Positions 44,801 to 52,893 of a DNA stretch of 64,000 nt are shown in pieces. Numbering within the stretch: the first letter of the stretch is position 1; every line of letters begins with the position of its first letter. Location: contig NZ_JBHSYO010000008.1 of the NCBI RefSeq assembly GCF_042662685.1, positions 248,001 to 312,000 on the forward strand, given 5' to 3'. Under the pieces are notes generated by a model that worked only from the letters and a program-made list of their open reading frames with translations, made no database searches and had not been told where the DNA came from. The position numbers and the translations under genes are program-made. The DNA comes from Pseudobowmanella zhangzhouensis. Lineage in GTDB: Bacteria; Pseudomonadota; Gammaproteobacteria; Enterobacterales; Alteromonadaceae.

Positions 44801-45232
44801 GTGACGTCTATTCTTTGGCTTAAGGCCTTACATATCTTTTTTATGGTGGCCTGGTTTGCCGGCATTTTTTATCTGCCCCGCCTGTTTGTCTACCATGCAG
44901 AGTCGAGGGATCCCAATGTGCATGCACAATTGCAAATCATGGAAAGACGACTTTTTTGGTTCGTCACCCCGTTTGCGCTTCTGACCCTGGTGTTTGGCGT
45001 CGCACTGATTGTCAGTTACGGCGCAGACTGGTTTCGTGCTGCCCACTGGTTGCATGTGAAACTGGCGCTGGTGACAGCCTTGTATATTTATCACGGCTGG
45101 TTATTTAGCCTGATGAAAAAGCTCATCCATAACCCCCACTGCCACAGCGCCAGGTTCTTCAGAATTATCAATGAACTACCTGTTTTAGTCTTGCTGGCGG
45201 TGGTGTCATTGGCGGTGGTGAAATTTATCTGA
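44801..45232 (+). CDS. hemJ: Protoporphyrinogen oxidase HemJ
   Basis: 143 residues from GTG 44801, directly after the ClC stop. Four membrane segments and the HemJ pattern KALHIFFMVAWFAG with LPRLFVYHA, plus the conserved His and Lys in HWLHVKLALV. It oxidises protoporphyrinogen IX in heme synthesis at the inner membrane. A second heme gene, hemL, lies 1.1 kb downstream on the same strand. Confidence 0.92.
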   Translation: MTSILWLKALHIFFMVAWFAGIFYLPRLFVYHAESRDPNVHAQLQIMERRLFWFVTPFALLTLVFGVALIVSYGADWFRAAHWLHVKLALVTALYIYHGWLFSLMKKLIHNPHCHSARFFRIINELPVLVLLAVVSLAVVKFI

Positions 45233-45318
45233 TCCAGCGTCTGACGCTGACGTACATTCACATTTATTTCCGGCGTGATAGAATCGCGCCTGCTTAAAAC
45301 TGGCCGGATTTTGAATAT

Positions 45319-46335
45319 ATGAACTCTTTTCGCGGGCAACATATTCTCTCAGTGGATCAATTTGATCTGGATACTATTCGGCAGGTTTTTGCCGTTGCCA
45401 ATCGGATGGCCCCCTACGCTCATCGTCAAAAGCGCACCAAGGTGCTGGATGGCGCAATTTTAGGAAATTTGTTTTTTGAGGCCAGTACCCGTACCCGGGT
45501 AAGCTTTGGCACGGCGTTTAACCTTCTTGGTGGAGAAGTGCGCGAAACAGCCGGTATGGCGACCTCCGCATTGTCCAAGGGCGAGTCCCTGTATGACACC
45601 GCCCGGGTGCTTTCCAGTTATTCCGATATCGTTGCCATGCGCCATCCGGACGCCGGCTCTGTGGCTGAATTTGCTCAGGGTAGCCGCGTTCCCGTGATTA
45701 ACGGCGGCGATGGCCCGAATGAACACCCGACTCAGGCGCTACTGGACTTGTACACCATTCAGAAGGAGCTGGCCGACCATGGTAAGAGCATCGATGGCAT
45801 GCATATCGCCATGATTGGCGACCTTAAATACGGTCGTACCGTGCATTCCTTGTCAAAATTGCTGTGTTTGTATAAAAATATCCGACTGACCCTGATCTCT
45901 CCGCAGGCACTGGCGATGCCGGATAAAGTCATGGCAGAACTGGATAAAGCCGGGCATCGGGTGACAATTACCGACCAGCTCACCGGTAGTCTGGATGCCG
46001 ATATTTGCTATCAGACCCGCGTGCAGGAAGAACGCTTTGCCAGCAAAGCGGAAGCCGATCAGTACCGGGGAAAATTCCGACTGAACCAGCAAATCTACAC
46101 ACAACACTTCAAATCCAACACCGTCATTATGCACCCGCTACCACGAGATAGCCGTGCCGATGCCAATGAACTGGATAATGACCTGAACCTTAACCCGAAC
46201 CTCGCAATTTTCCGTCAGGCAGATAATGGTGTACTGGTGCGTATGGCGCTGTTTGCACTGACGCTTGGCGTCGAAGACCTGGTGGCAAAATATGACTGTG
46301 ACGTGCAGTGGTTCACAACTAAAGGCCAACAATGA
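45319..46335 (+). CDS. pyrB: Aspartate carbamoyltransferase catalytic chain
   Basis: 338 residues. The carbamoyl-phosphate motif FFEASTRTR, the GDLKYGRTVHSL segment and the late HPLPR motif are present. It makes carbamoyl-aspartate in pyrimidine synthesis. It is about 25 residues longer than the E. coli chain, and no regulatory pyrI follows; hemL starts inside its stop codon (ATGA). Confidence 0.94.
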   Translation: MNSFRGQHILSVDQFDLDTIRQVFAVANRMAPYAHRQKRTKVLDGAILGNLFFEASTRTRVSFGTAFNLLGGEVRETAGMATSALSKGESLYDTARVLSSYSDIVAMRHPDAGSVAEFAQGSRVPVINGGDGPNEHPTQALLDLYTIQKELADHGKSIDGMHIAMIGDLKYGRTVHSLSKLLCLYKNIRLTLISPQALAMPDKVMAELDKAGHRVTITDQLTGSLDADICYQTRVQEERFASKAEADQYRGKFRLNQQIYTQHFKSNTVIMHPLPRDSRADANELDNDLNLNPNLAIFRQADNGVLVRMALFALTLGVEDLVAKYDCDVQWFTTKGQQ

Positions 46336-47612
46336 CCTCTTCAAATGATTTATTTAAACGCGCCCAGATCCATATTCCTGGTGGCGTAAACTCACCGGTT
46401 CGCGCATTCAAAGCTGTCGGTGGTACTCCGCCGTTTATCCAACGCGCCGATGGGGCGTTTTTGTATGACAGCGAAGGCAAACAATATATTGACTATGTGC
46501 TGTCCTGGGGACCTATGGTGTTGGGTCACAACCATGCGGCTATCCGTGAGGCAGTAATCAAAGCCGCAGAAAATGGTTTGAGTTACGGAGCACCGACAGA
46601 AATCGAAATTACCATGGCCGAACTGGTCAGCACGCTGGTGCCATCAATGGAAATGTTACGCATGGTAAACTCGGGAACCGAGGCCACCATGAGCGCAATT
46701 CGTCTGGCCCGCGGGTACACCCAGCGTGACAAGTTTATTAAGTTTGAGGGCTGCTATCATGGTCACGCCGATGGCTTGCTGGTCAAAGCCGGCAGCGGCG
46801 CACTGACCTTTGGTGTCCCCAGTTCTCCGGGCGTGCCGGCTGATTACGCCAAGCACACCATTACACTGGAATATAACAATATCGACGAGGTACGTCGGGT
46901 CTTTGCTGAATCTGGTGATGAAATCGCGGCTATTATCGTTGAACCGGTCGCAGGCAATATGAACTGTATTCCGCCCGTTCCGGGATTCCTGGAAGGCTTA
47001 CGGGACGTATGCGACCAATACGGCGCCGTGTTGATCTTTGATGAGGTCATGACCGGTTTTCGCGTCGCGTTGGGTGGCGCTCAGGCCCACTACAATATTC
47101 GTCCTGACCTGACCTGTTTAGGTAAAGTTATCGGTGGTGGCATGCCAGTTGGTGCATTTGGCGGTAAGCGCGAAATTATGCAGTGTCTGGCACCGCTGGG
47201 GCCGGTTTATCAGGCGGGCACCTTATCGGGTAATCCGGTCGCAATGGCCGCTGGCCTTGCCGCGCTGACAGCCATCCAACAGGACGGATTATATGAGCGC
47301 CTTAATCATTGTACCGACGTGTTGACTCAGGGGCTGCGGGATATCGCCAAACGTCATGGCATTCCACTGACCACAAACAAAGCCGGTAGCATGTTCGGTT
47401 TCTTCTTTACTGATGTAGAGACGGTGACAAATTACCAGCAGGCGATTAACTGCAATACGGAGCAATTTAATCGCTTCTACCACGGTATGTTAAGCAATGG
47501 GGTTTATCTGGCCCCAGCTTCTTATGAAGCTGGCTTTGTGTCTGCTTGCCACAGCGACGCATTGCTTGATATGACGCTGGAAACAGCAGATAAGGTTATG
47601 GCGCAGCTTTAA
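46332..47612 (+). CDS. hemL: Glutamate-1-semialdehyde 2,1-aminomutase
   Basis: 426 residues, class III PLP fold. It converts glutamate-1-semialdehyde to 5-aminolevulinate, the first dedicated heme precursor. It shows IPGGVNSPVRAFK at the N-terminus, the GxGD-free FDEVMTGFRVALGG segment, and the PLP Lys in LGKVIGGGMPVG. It is translationally coupled to pyrB by a 4-nt overlap. Its stop overlaps the convergent AraC-type gene by 4 nt. Confidence 0.96.
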   Translation: MTSSNDLFKRAQIHIPGGVNSPVRAFKAVGGTPPFIQRADGAFLYDSEGKQYIDYVLSWGPMVLGHNHAAIREAVIKAAENGLSYGAPTEIEITMAELVSTLVPSMEMLRMVNSGTEATMSAIRLARGYTQRDKFIKFEGCYHGHADGLLVKAGSGALTFGVPSSPGVPADYAKHTITLEYNNIDEVRRVFAESGDEIAAIIVEPVAGNMNCIPPVPGFLEGLRDVCDQYGAVLIFDEVMTGFRVALGGAQAHYNIRPDLTCLGKVIGGGMPVGAFGGKREIMQCLAPLGPVYQAGTLSGNPVAMAAGLAALTAIQQDGLYERLNHCTDVLTQGLRDIAKRHGIPLTTNKAGSMFGFFFTDVETVTNYQQAINCNTEQFNRFYHGMLSNGVYLAPASYEAGFVSACHSDALLDMTLETADKVMAQL

Positions 47613-48043
47613 CGCTGCGCCTTATTGTTACGAAACGCGCTGGGCGCTTTACCGACATAGCGCTTAAAGACATTCGAGAAGTGGCTGTGGGTTGTAAAGC
47701 CAACATGATAGGCCACGTCTCCAATGCTATGGCCTTTGTTCAATAAATGCTTGGCTTGTTCAATACGAACCTTCATCAGTAACTCGCTGGGACTGAGGCC
47801 GAACATCTTGGCGCATTTACGACGCAGATTTCTTTCGGAGGTACACAACTGCTTAGCCAGGTGATCAACACGAACACCTTGACCATTTCCCTGACCTTTT
47901 TGGGTCAGTGTTGTTAACGCCGTCGCGAGTGATGTTAGTTCGGTTACTTTTGCTTCGGGAACAATGAGTAACTCTCTTAAATACTGCTCCACCCGAATCT
48001 CCTTATTAGTAGCGCATATACTAATAAATGGATTTGTATTCAT
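47609..48043 (-). CDS. AraC-family DNA-binding domain protein without sensor domain
   Basis: 144 residues. The last 100 residues hold two helix-turn-helix units of the AraC type (LAKQLCTSERNLRRKC and IGDVAYHVGFTTHSHFSNVFKRY). The first 40 residues are too short for a ligand-binding domain. It resembles SoxS/MarA-like stand-alone regulators in plan. An inverted repeat GTAGTC-AAA-GACTAC lies 65 bp upstream, a possible binding site. Targets unknown. Confidence 0.83.
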   Translation of the reverse strand: MNTNPFISICATNKEIRVEQYLRELLIVPEAKVTELTSLATALTTLTQKGQGNGQGVRVDHLAKQLCTSERNLRRKCAKMFGLSPSELLMKVRIEQAKHLLNKGHSIGDVAYHVGFTTHSHFSNVFKRYVGKAPSAFRNNKAQR

Positions 48044-48107
48044 GTGTTAACAAATTTCGGACTTTAGTGTTTAATCAACAAAATTAACGGGTTATGAGTC
48101 CTAAAAA

Positions 48108-48122
48108 GTAGTCAAAGACTAC
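48108..48122. promoter_or_regulatory. Inverted repeat in the divergent AraC-type/cyclase intergenic region
   Basis: GTAGTC and GACTAC form a perfect 6-bp inverted repeat with a 3-bp spacer in an A/T-rich 218-bp region between divergent genes. It may be an operator for either gene; nothing else is recognised in this region. Confidence 0.35.
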
Positions 48123-48261
48123 CGAAAATTACAAATTCGATTTTTTAATTAAAGCGTAAGCCCTTATTATTTTGGATAATTTAAAAAGTTAATCTTGGCA
48201 GCCAAAACGCTTTCTGCCATCTTAAACCGAGCTGTTTAACCGCTATTTTTGTGACCTGAAT

Positions 48262-49353
48262 TTGAATAATTTGCCTGACATTTTTATTTTTTTACTGCTC
48301 GGCCTGGTCGCATTATTTGCGATCATTATCTGGCGATTAAGCCGCCGTGTTCGTTCCCTTGATGAGCTTTATCGCAAGGTTTTGCATAATTCGGCCAACA
48401 CACCAAGCAAAAGCGAGTCCGATGCAGAAATGATGCAACAAATTTCTGCTCAGCTGGATGAAGCGCAACAGGTTAGTCGAACATTTGAAAAATTCGTCCC
48501 CAATCAATTTTTTGCCCATTTAAGTGGCGGTCAAAGCGGAAAAATTGAATTAGGCAATGCCATCGAAGACGAAGTCGCCATCCTGTTTTGTGATGTACGC
48601 GGTTTTAGCCGCCTGTCAGAGCAAATGTCGCCACAGGAATTGCTCAATTTTCTCAATTCGTACTTCGAGCGAATCAACCAGCCTATTCATGAATATGGCG
48701 GCTTTATTGATAAGTTCATTGGCGATGCGGTGATGGCGTTATTCGATCACCCACAAGGTACCGCAGAGAATAAATGCCGTGATGCTATCAGCGCCGCACT
48801 GGCCATGCGTGATGCACTTAATCTGTACAATCAGCATCGTGCCAACTGCAATTATCCCCCCATCAATATCGGCATTGGCGTGCATTTTGGTCCGGTGATT
48901 CTCGGTACTGTGGGTTCCAAAGATCGCATGGACAGCACCGTATTGGGCGATGTGGTCAATACCGCTTCGCGCTTGGAAGCGCTCACGCCGACATACAATG
49001 CCGACATCATCGTCAGCGCGCAAACGCTGGAAGCGTCAGGATTGGGTGACAGTATTGATTATCGTCTGCTGGATTGGGTGCGGGTCAAAGGTAAACAAAG
49101 ACCGGTGAAGATTTATGAACTGCTCGGTCACTTGCCGGAAAATGTCCGAAAACAAAGGCTGAGTATAGCGCCATTGATTGAAAAAGGTATTGAGCATCGT
49201 ATTGCTCAGCGCTGGGACGAAGCGATTCACGCTTTCCAGCAGGCCGTTGCCAGTCAACCTCAGGATAGTGTGATCAACCACCATTTGAGTCACTGTTACC
49301 GAATGCGTGGACAGTTATTGCCCCCGGATTGGGACGGGGCACTAGACGTTTAA
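48262..49353 (+). CDS. Membrane-anchored class III adenylate cyclase
   Basis: 363 residues from a TTG start (no ATG or GTG is available before the membrane segment). One membrane helix (6-25) leads to a coiled-coil stretch and a cyclase domain (about 100-285). Metal-binding Asp111 (FCDVRGFS) and Asp155 (FIGDAVMA), substrate-specifying Lys151 and Asp230, and transition-state Asn233/Arg237 fit ATP as substrate. The C-terminus (310-350) looks like a short TPR-type helical repeat. It is likely to make cyclic AMP. Start codon choice is uncertain. Confidence 0.87.
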   Translation: MNNLPDIFIFLLLGLVALFAIIIWRLSRRVRSLDELYRKVLHNSANTPSKSESDAEMMQQISAQLDEAQQVSRTFEKFVPNQFFAHLSGGQSGKIELGNAIEDEVAILFCDVRGFSRLSEQMSPQELLNFLNSYFERINQPIHEYGGFIDKFIGDAVMALFDHPQGTAENKCRDAISAALAMRDALNLYNQHRANCNYPPINIGIGVHFGPVILGTVGSKDRMDSTVLGDVVNTASRLEALTPTYNADIIVSAQTLEASGLGDSIDYRLLDWVRVKGKQRPVKIYELLGHLPENVRKQRLSIAPLIEKGIEHRIAQRWDEAIHAFQQAVASQPQDSVINHHLSHCYRMRGQLLPPDWDGALDV

Positions 49354-49419
49354 GCGAACTTTCCCGCACAAACCACGTCTTAACGCTAGTATTCGATAAT
49401 CAATATTGGCAAGTCAGGG

Positions 49420-50118
49420 ATGTCCACCGGTAGATTTCATTTTTCGTCTGCGCTTGTCGTGTCCTTATTGCTCCATCTGGTGGTGCTCGGCATTTGGATA
49501 TCACAGTCCCCTGCCACCAGAGACATACGTTCCGTCGCTCGGCCATCACCAGTGCAAGCACATCTTTATTTTTCCAAACCCGCAGCAGAATATGCGCCCC
49601 CGCCTGTTCAGCCTGCCATTGTGTCGCAAAATACCCCTGATGCCGCTGCTGCACCTGTTCAGCGTCCAACCCCGGAACAACAAGCGGATCAGGCACCGTT
49701 AGGCAAAGATAATGATCAGGCTCAGGCAAACAGACACGTCACCGCAGTGAGCAATAACACAAACGCTGTCAACCTGCATGCCATTGGGCGGGCACTGGCC
49801 AACCGACAAGCGGGGGCTCTGCAACAACTGACTGAACAAGCTGTATCACTGCGTCAGCAGGCAGCTTTGCCGTCAATGCATGATGTTCGAAGAGGTGATG
49901 ACCGCACTGCGCAGGAGAAAGCATTACAGGCAAAGATCATTCACACGGACTGCAACAAAGCGGCGAATAAAGCGGTATCTTTGTTGACGGGTTTGTTAGG
50001 CGGCATGGTGCGCTGTTCGAGCACTCCGGATATTGGCAGCTTTATTGATCAACGTCTGGAACGCAGCGGCATTCAATCTGACAAAGACGACCAGCATAGC
50101 AGTGCTTCATCTAATTGA
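49420..50118 (+). CDS. Unrecognised anchored protein with TonB-like N-terminus
   Basis: 232 residues, no family recognised. A single N-terminal membrane helix (about 10-28, LVVSLLLHLVVLGIWI) resembles the anchors of TonB and TolA. Residues 40-115 are rich in Pro, Gln and Ala and probably extended in the periplasm. The last 100 residues are helical with two cysteines (HTDCNK and MVRCSS) flanking a small hydrophobic segment. No TonB C-terminal motif is seen. Its 3' end overlaps the convergent DUF523 gene by 46 nt. Confidence 0.65.
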   Translation: MSTGRFHFSSALVVSLLLHLVVLGIWISQSPATRDIRSVARPSPVQAHLYFSKPAAEYAPPPVQPAIVSQNTPDAAAAPVQRPTPEQQADQAPLGKDNDQAQANRHVTAVSNNTNAVNLHAIGRALANRQAGALQQLTEQAVSLRQQAALPSMHDVRRGDDRTAQEKALQAKIIHTDCNKAANKAVSLLTGLLGGMVRCSSTPDIGSFIDQRLERSGIQSDKDDQHSSASSN

Positions 50119-50579
50119 TGCTGACTGAACACCTTAATGCCATTGGTTCGCAGCAACGCGCTCGTCACGCCCTGTCCGGCAGTTTTGCTGCCACTGAACC
50201 GACCGGCATGAATACGTTGGCTGCCACAGGAAGGACTCCCCTCGGTCAGCACTGCGATTTTGATATTGTTTTGCTGGCAAACTGCCAGGGTCCGCTGGGC
50301 ACCGAGTAAAAAAGCCGGTGTAACGTCCGAGCCGTCGAGCGTTACGACCCTTGCACTGCCATCCAATACAGCATCGCCACCCGCGCCGATAATTTCGGCC
50401 GCCGGACGGGGTATGGGTAATCCTCCGGCGACTTCCGGACAGAGGCGATATATACAATCATTCTGGTGCCAAATCCGGATTGCGTTATGAACCTGCAGAT
50501 TGTCACCGCCGTCGTATCGCACTGCGTCGCCCAGCAGACAGGCACTGAACAGGACTGCCGGTGGTTTAACGTCCGCCAA
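50073..50579 (-). CDS. DUF523-family protein
   Basis: 168 residues from a TTG start at 50579, with GGGAG about 7 nt upstream. It fits DUF523 by SACLLGDAVRYDGG near the N-terminus, CPEVAGGLPIPRPAAEI, and GSPSCGSQRI; conserved cysteines hint at metal or cluster binding. The function is unknown. The start lies inside the end of mrcB (14-nt overlap), and the longer frame upstream is only a shadow of mrcB. Confidence 0.8.
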   Translation of the reverse strand: MADVKPPAVLFSACLLGDAVRYDGGDNLQVHNAIRIWHQNDCIYRLCPEVAGGLPIPRPAAEIIGAGGDAVLDGSARVVTLDGSDVTPAFLLGAQRTLAVCQQNNIKIAVLTEGSPSCGSQRIHAGRFSGSKTAGQGVTSALLRTNGIKVFSQHQLDEALLCWSSLSD

Positions 50580-52893
50580 ATAACTTCTCCCACCAGGATT
50601 TCTTTTCGGTAGCGGGCTTAACCGGCTGACAATTTTGCAACTGACGCTGCTCATCGATAATGGCGGGCAGGCGCAGATTAGCCTGACAGTTAACTGCCAG
50701 CATATCGCCATGCTGATCAAAGGCCGTGATAGTTACCCCTTGCGGCATACTGCGCAATAAGGATTTTGGATGTTGTTGATGCAGATAACTGGCGTACAGT
50801 TGCATGGCACCGGAAGCCCCCGTTAAGCCGGTAGACTGATTGTCGTCCCGGCCTACCCACACAGTGGCCACACTGGTTCGGTCAAACCCACTAAACCAAC
50901 TATCGCGATAATCGTCCGTGGTACCGGTTTTACCTGCCAGGTGTACATCGGGAAATGCTGAGCCGAGCTGCCTGGCGGTACCTTCCGTGGTGACCTTGTG
51001 TAACGCGTAATTCATCAGATAGGCCGCCTTGGCGTCAATGCGCTGCACTGCAGGCAAATCCCGCTGCCAGATTAGGCGATTGTCATTGTCGGTGACTGCG
51101 AGCAAGGCATGCAGCGGAATATGCAGACCCTCATTAGCAATCGTCTGAAACATTTGGTTGACCATCAGCGGCGAAAAGTTGACTGCACCCAGCGTCATTG
51201 CCGGATAAGCTTCGACTGGCTCGTCAACTCCCAGTCGAAATAGCATATCTGCCACATTGTCTAACCCCACCTGCATACCCAGACCAACCGTTGGCACATT
51301 TAACGAATGCACCAGCGCCTCATACAAGGGCACCTGGCCGCGATATTGTTTGTCAGCGTTTTTCGGGCTCCACAGATTACCGTGGGTACTGCGTAACTGA
51401 ATCGGCTTGTCATCCAGTGGTGTCGCCAGCGTATAGGACGCAGGGTCTTCCAGCGCCGTCAGATACACTGCCGGTTTAATTTCTGAACCGACCTGACGCT
51501 TGGCATCCAAGGCACGGTTAAACCCTTCAAAATCCACATCACGATCACCTACAATGACGCGCAGTTCGCCACTGCGGATATCAGTGACCAACATGGCGCC
51601 TTGCAGATCCTTAAGCTTACGTTGCTTTTCCAACGTGCTAAGTTGGGAGGTCAGTGCACTTTCCGCGCGGCGCTGTGCCAGCGGGTCCATGGCCACAAAC
51701 ACTCGGACACCTGCATCCAGGGTCTGCATATCAGGCACAGAATCTGCCAGCTCACGCCGGACTTTGTCCATATACGCGGGATGTTTGTCTCCGCGAAGCC
51801 TGCCCATATCGGCCAGTTTGATTGGCTGCTTACTCAGGGATTTGTATTCTGCCGTGGTGATGCGATTTTCCTGCAATAGCAGGCGCAGAATCATATCGCG
51901 TCGCTCCTGGGCTCGCTCCCCATAACGACGCGGATTGTAATAACTGGGCCCTTTGACTAGCCCCACCAGCAAAGCAATCTCACCCTGATTTAACTCATTC
52001 AGCGGCCGGTCAAAATAATAGCGGCTGGCCAACCCAAATCCATGCACGGCGCTATTGCCATTTTGGCCCAGATAAATCTCGTTCAGATAGGCCTCGAGGA
52101 TTTCATCTTTGCTGTAACGCAGTTCCAGCAATAACGACATCCACGCCTCGTTAATTTTTCGAAGCAGATTTTTATCACGGGTCAGGAAAAAATTCTTTAC
52201 CAGCTGCTGGGTTAAGGTACTGCCGCCCTGTACACTGTCACCGGCTTTGATATTGGCAACCAGCGCTCGCAGAATAGATAACGGCGCAATACCGAAATGG
52301 TCGTAAAAGTCGCGATCTTCGACTAAAAGCAAGGTATCAGTCAGGGATTTGGGGACATCTTCAAGTCTCACCAACATTCGATCTTCGCGCTGTTTACTTA
52401 CCAGGCGGGTGATAAGCCAAGGCTCTAACGCCGTTTTGCTCAGCGTCTGCTGGGTGCTGAAATTCCGTAAACTTGCGACCTTATCGCCGTTAAAACTCAC
52501 TTCGACGGCAATCGCATCCTCATGACCAGAGGGAAAGTCAAACGCGCGGCGGATAAAGCGCACCCGCCCCGCCACCACACTGTATTCCCCGGTCTGGCGC
52601 ACATTGGCCACTTTACGGTAGGACAATAACTGCAACTCATCGGTGAGCTCTGCCAGAGTTAAATCACTGCCGACTTCGAGTACCAGCGGTCTGGCATAGA
52701 TCTGCGCCGGCACCTGCCAGCGGTTGCCGTCAAATTTGGCTTTAATCTGCGCGTCCAGATACAGGCTGTAGCCAGCCGCCATAACCAGCGCCACTAGGAA
52801 CAATTTGCCGAAATGCCCTACAAACCAGCGCCAAGGTGAGAATCTGCGTGGCGTCGTTGTTGGTGTCGGTTTAGTTACTGCTTTTTTTGCCAT
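50566..52893 (-). CDS. mrcB: Penicillin-binding protein 1B (bifunctional peptidoglycan synthase)
   Basis: 775 residues. A short basic cytoplasmic tail and one membrane helix (about 28-48) are followed by a UvrB-like UB2H region, a GT51 glycosyltransferase with catalytic Glu in LLVEDRDFYDHFG and GGSTLTQQLVKN, and a transpeptidase with SEIK (SxxK), SLN and KTGT motifs. It polymerises and cross-links peptidoglycan in the periplasm. Its start overlaps the hrpB stop by one base, so the genes are coupled. Confidence 0.95.
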   Translation of the reverse strand: MAKKAVTKPTPTTTPRRFSPWRWFVGHFGKLFLVALVMAAGYSLYLDAQIKAKFDGNRWQVPAQIYARPLVLEVGSDLTLAELTDELQLLSYRKVANVRQTGEYSVVAGRVRFIRRAFDFPSGHEDAIAVEVSFNGDKVASLRNFSTQQTLSKTALEPWLITRLVSKQREDRMLVRLEDVPKSLTDTLLLVEDRDFYDHFGIAPLSILRALVANIKAGDSVQGGSTLTQQLVKNFFLTRDKNLLRKINEAWMSLLLELRYSKDEILEAYLNEIYLGQNGNSAVHGFGLASRYYFDRPLNELNQGEIALLVGLVKGPSYYNPRRYGERAQERRDMILRLLLQENRITTAEYKSLSKQPIKLADMGRLRGDKHPAYMDKVRRELADSVPDMQTLDAGVRVFVAMDPLAQRRAESALTSQLSTLEKQRKLKDLQGAMLVTDIRSGELRVIVGDRDVDFEGFNRALDAKRQVGSEIKPAVYLTALEDPASYTLATPLDDKPIQLRSTHGNLWSPKNADKQYRGQVPLYEALVHSLNVPTVGLGMQVGLDNVADMLFRLGVDEPVEAYPAMTLGAVNFSPLMVNQMFQTIANEGLHIPLHALLAVTDNDNRLIWQRDLPAVQRIDAKAAYLMNYALHKVTTEGTARQLGSAFPDVHLAGKTGTTDDYRDSWFSGFDRTSVATVWVGRDDNQSTGLTGASGAMQLYASYLHQQHPKSLLRSMPQGVTITAFDQHGDMLAVNCQANLRLPAIIDEQRQLQNCQPVKPATEKKSWWEKLFGGR

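Noticed and set aside
50580..50720. N-terminal extension of the DUF523 gene
   Set aside because: This part only shadows mrcB in another frame; the family start and a ribosome site support TTG at 50579.
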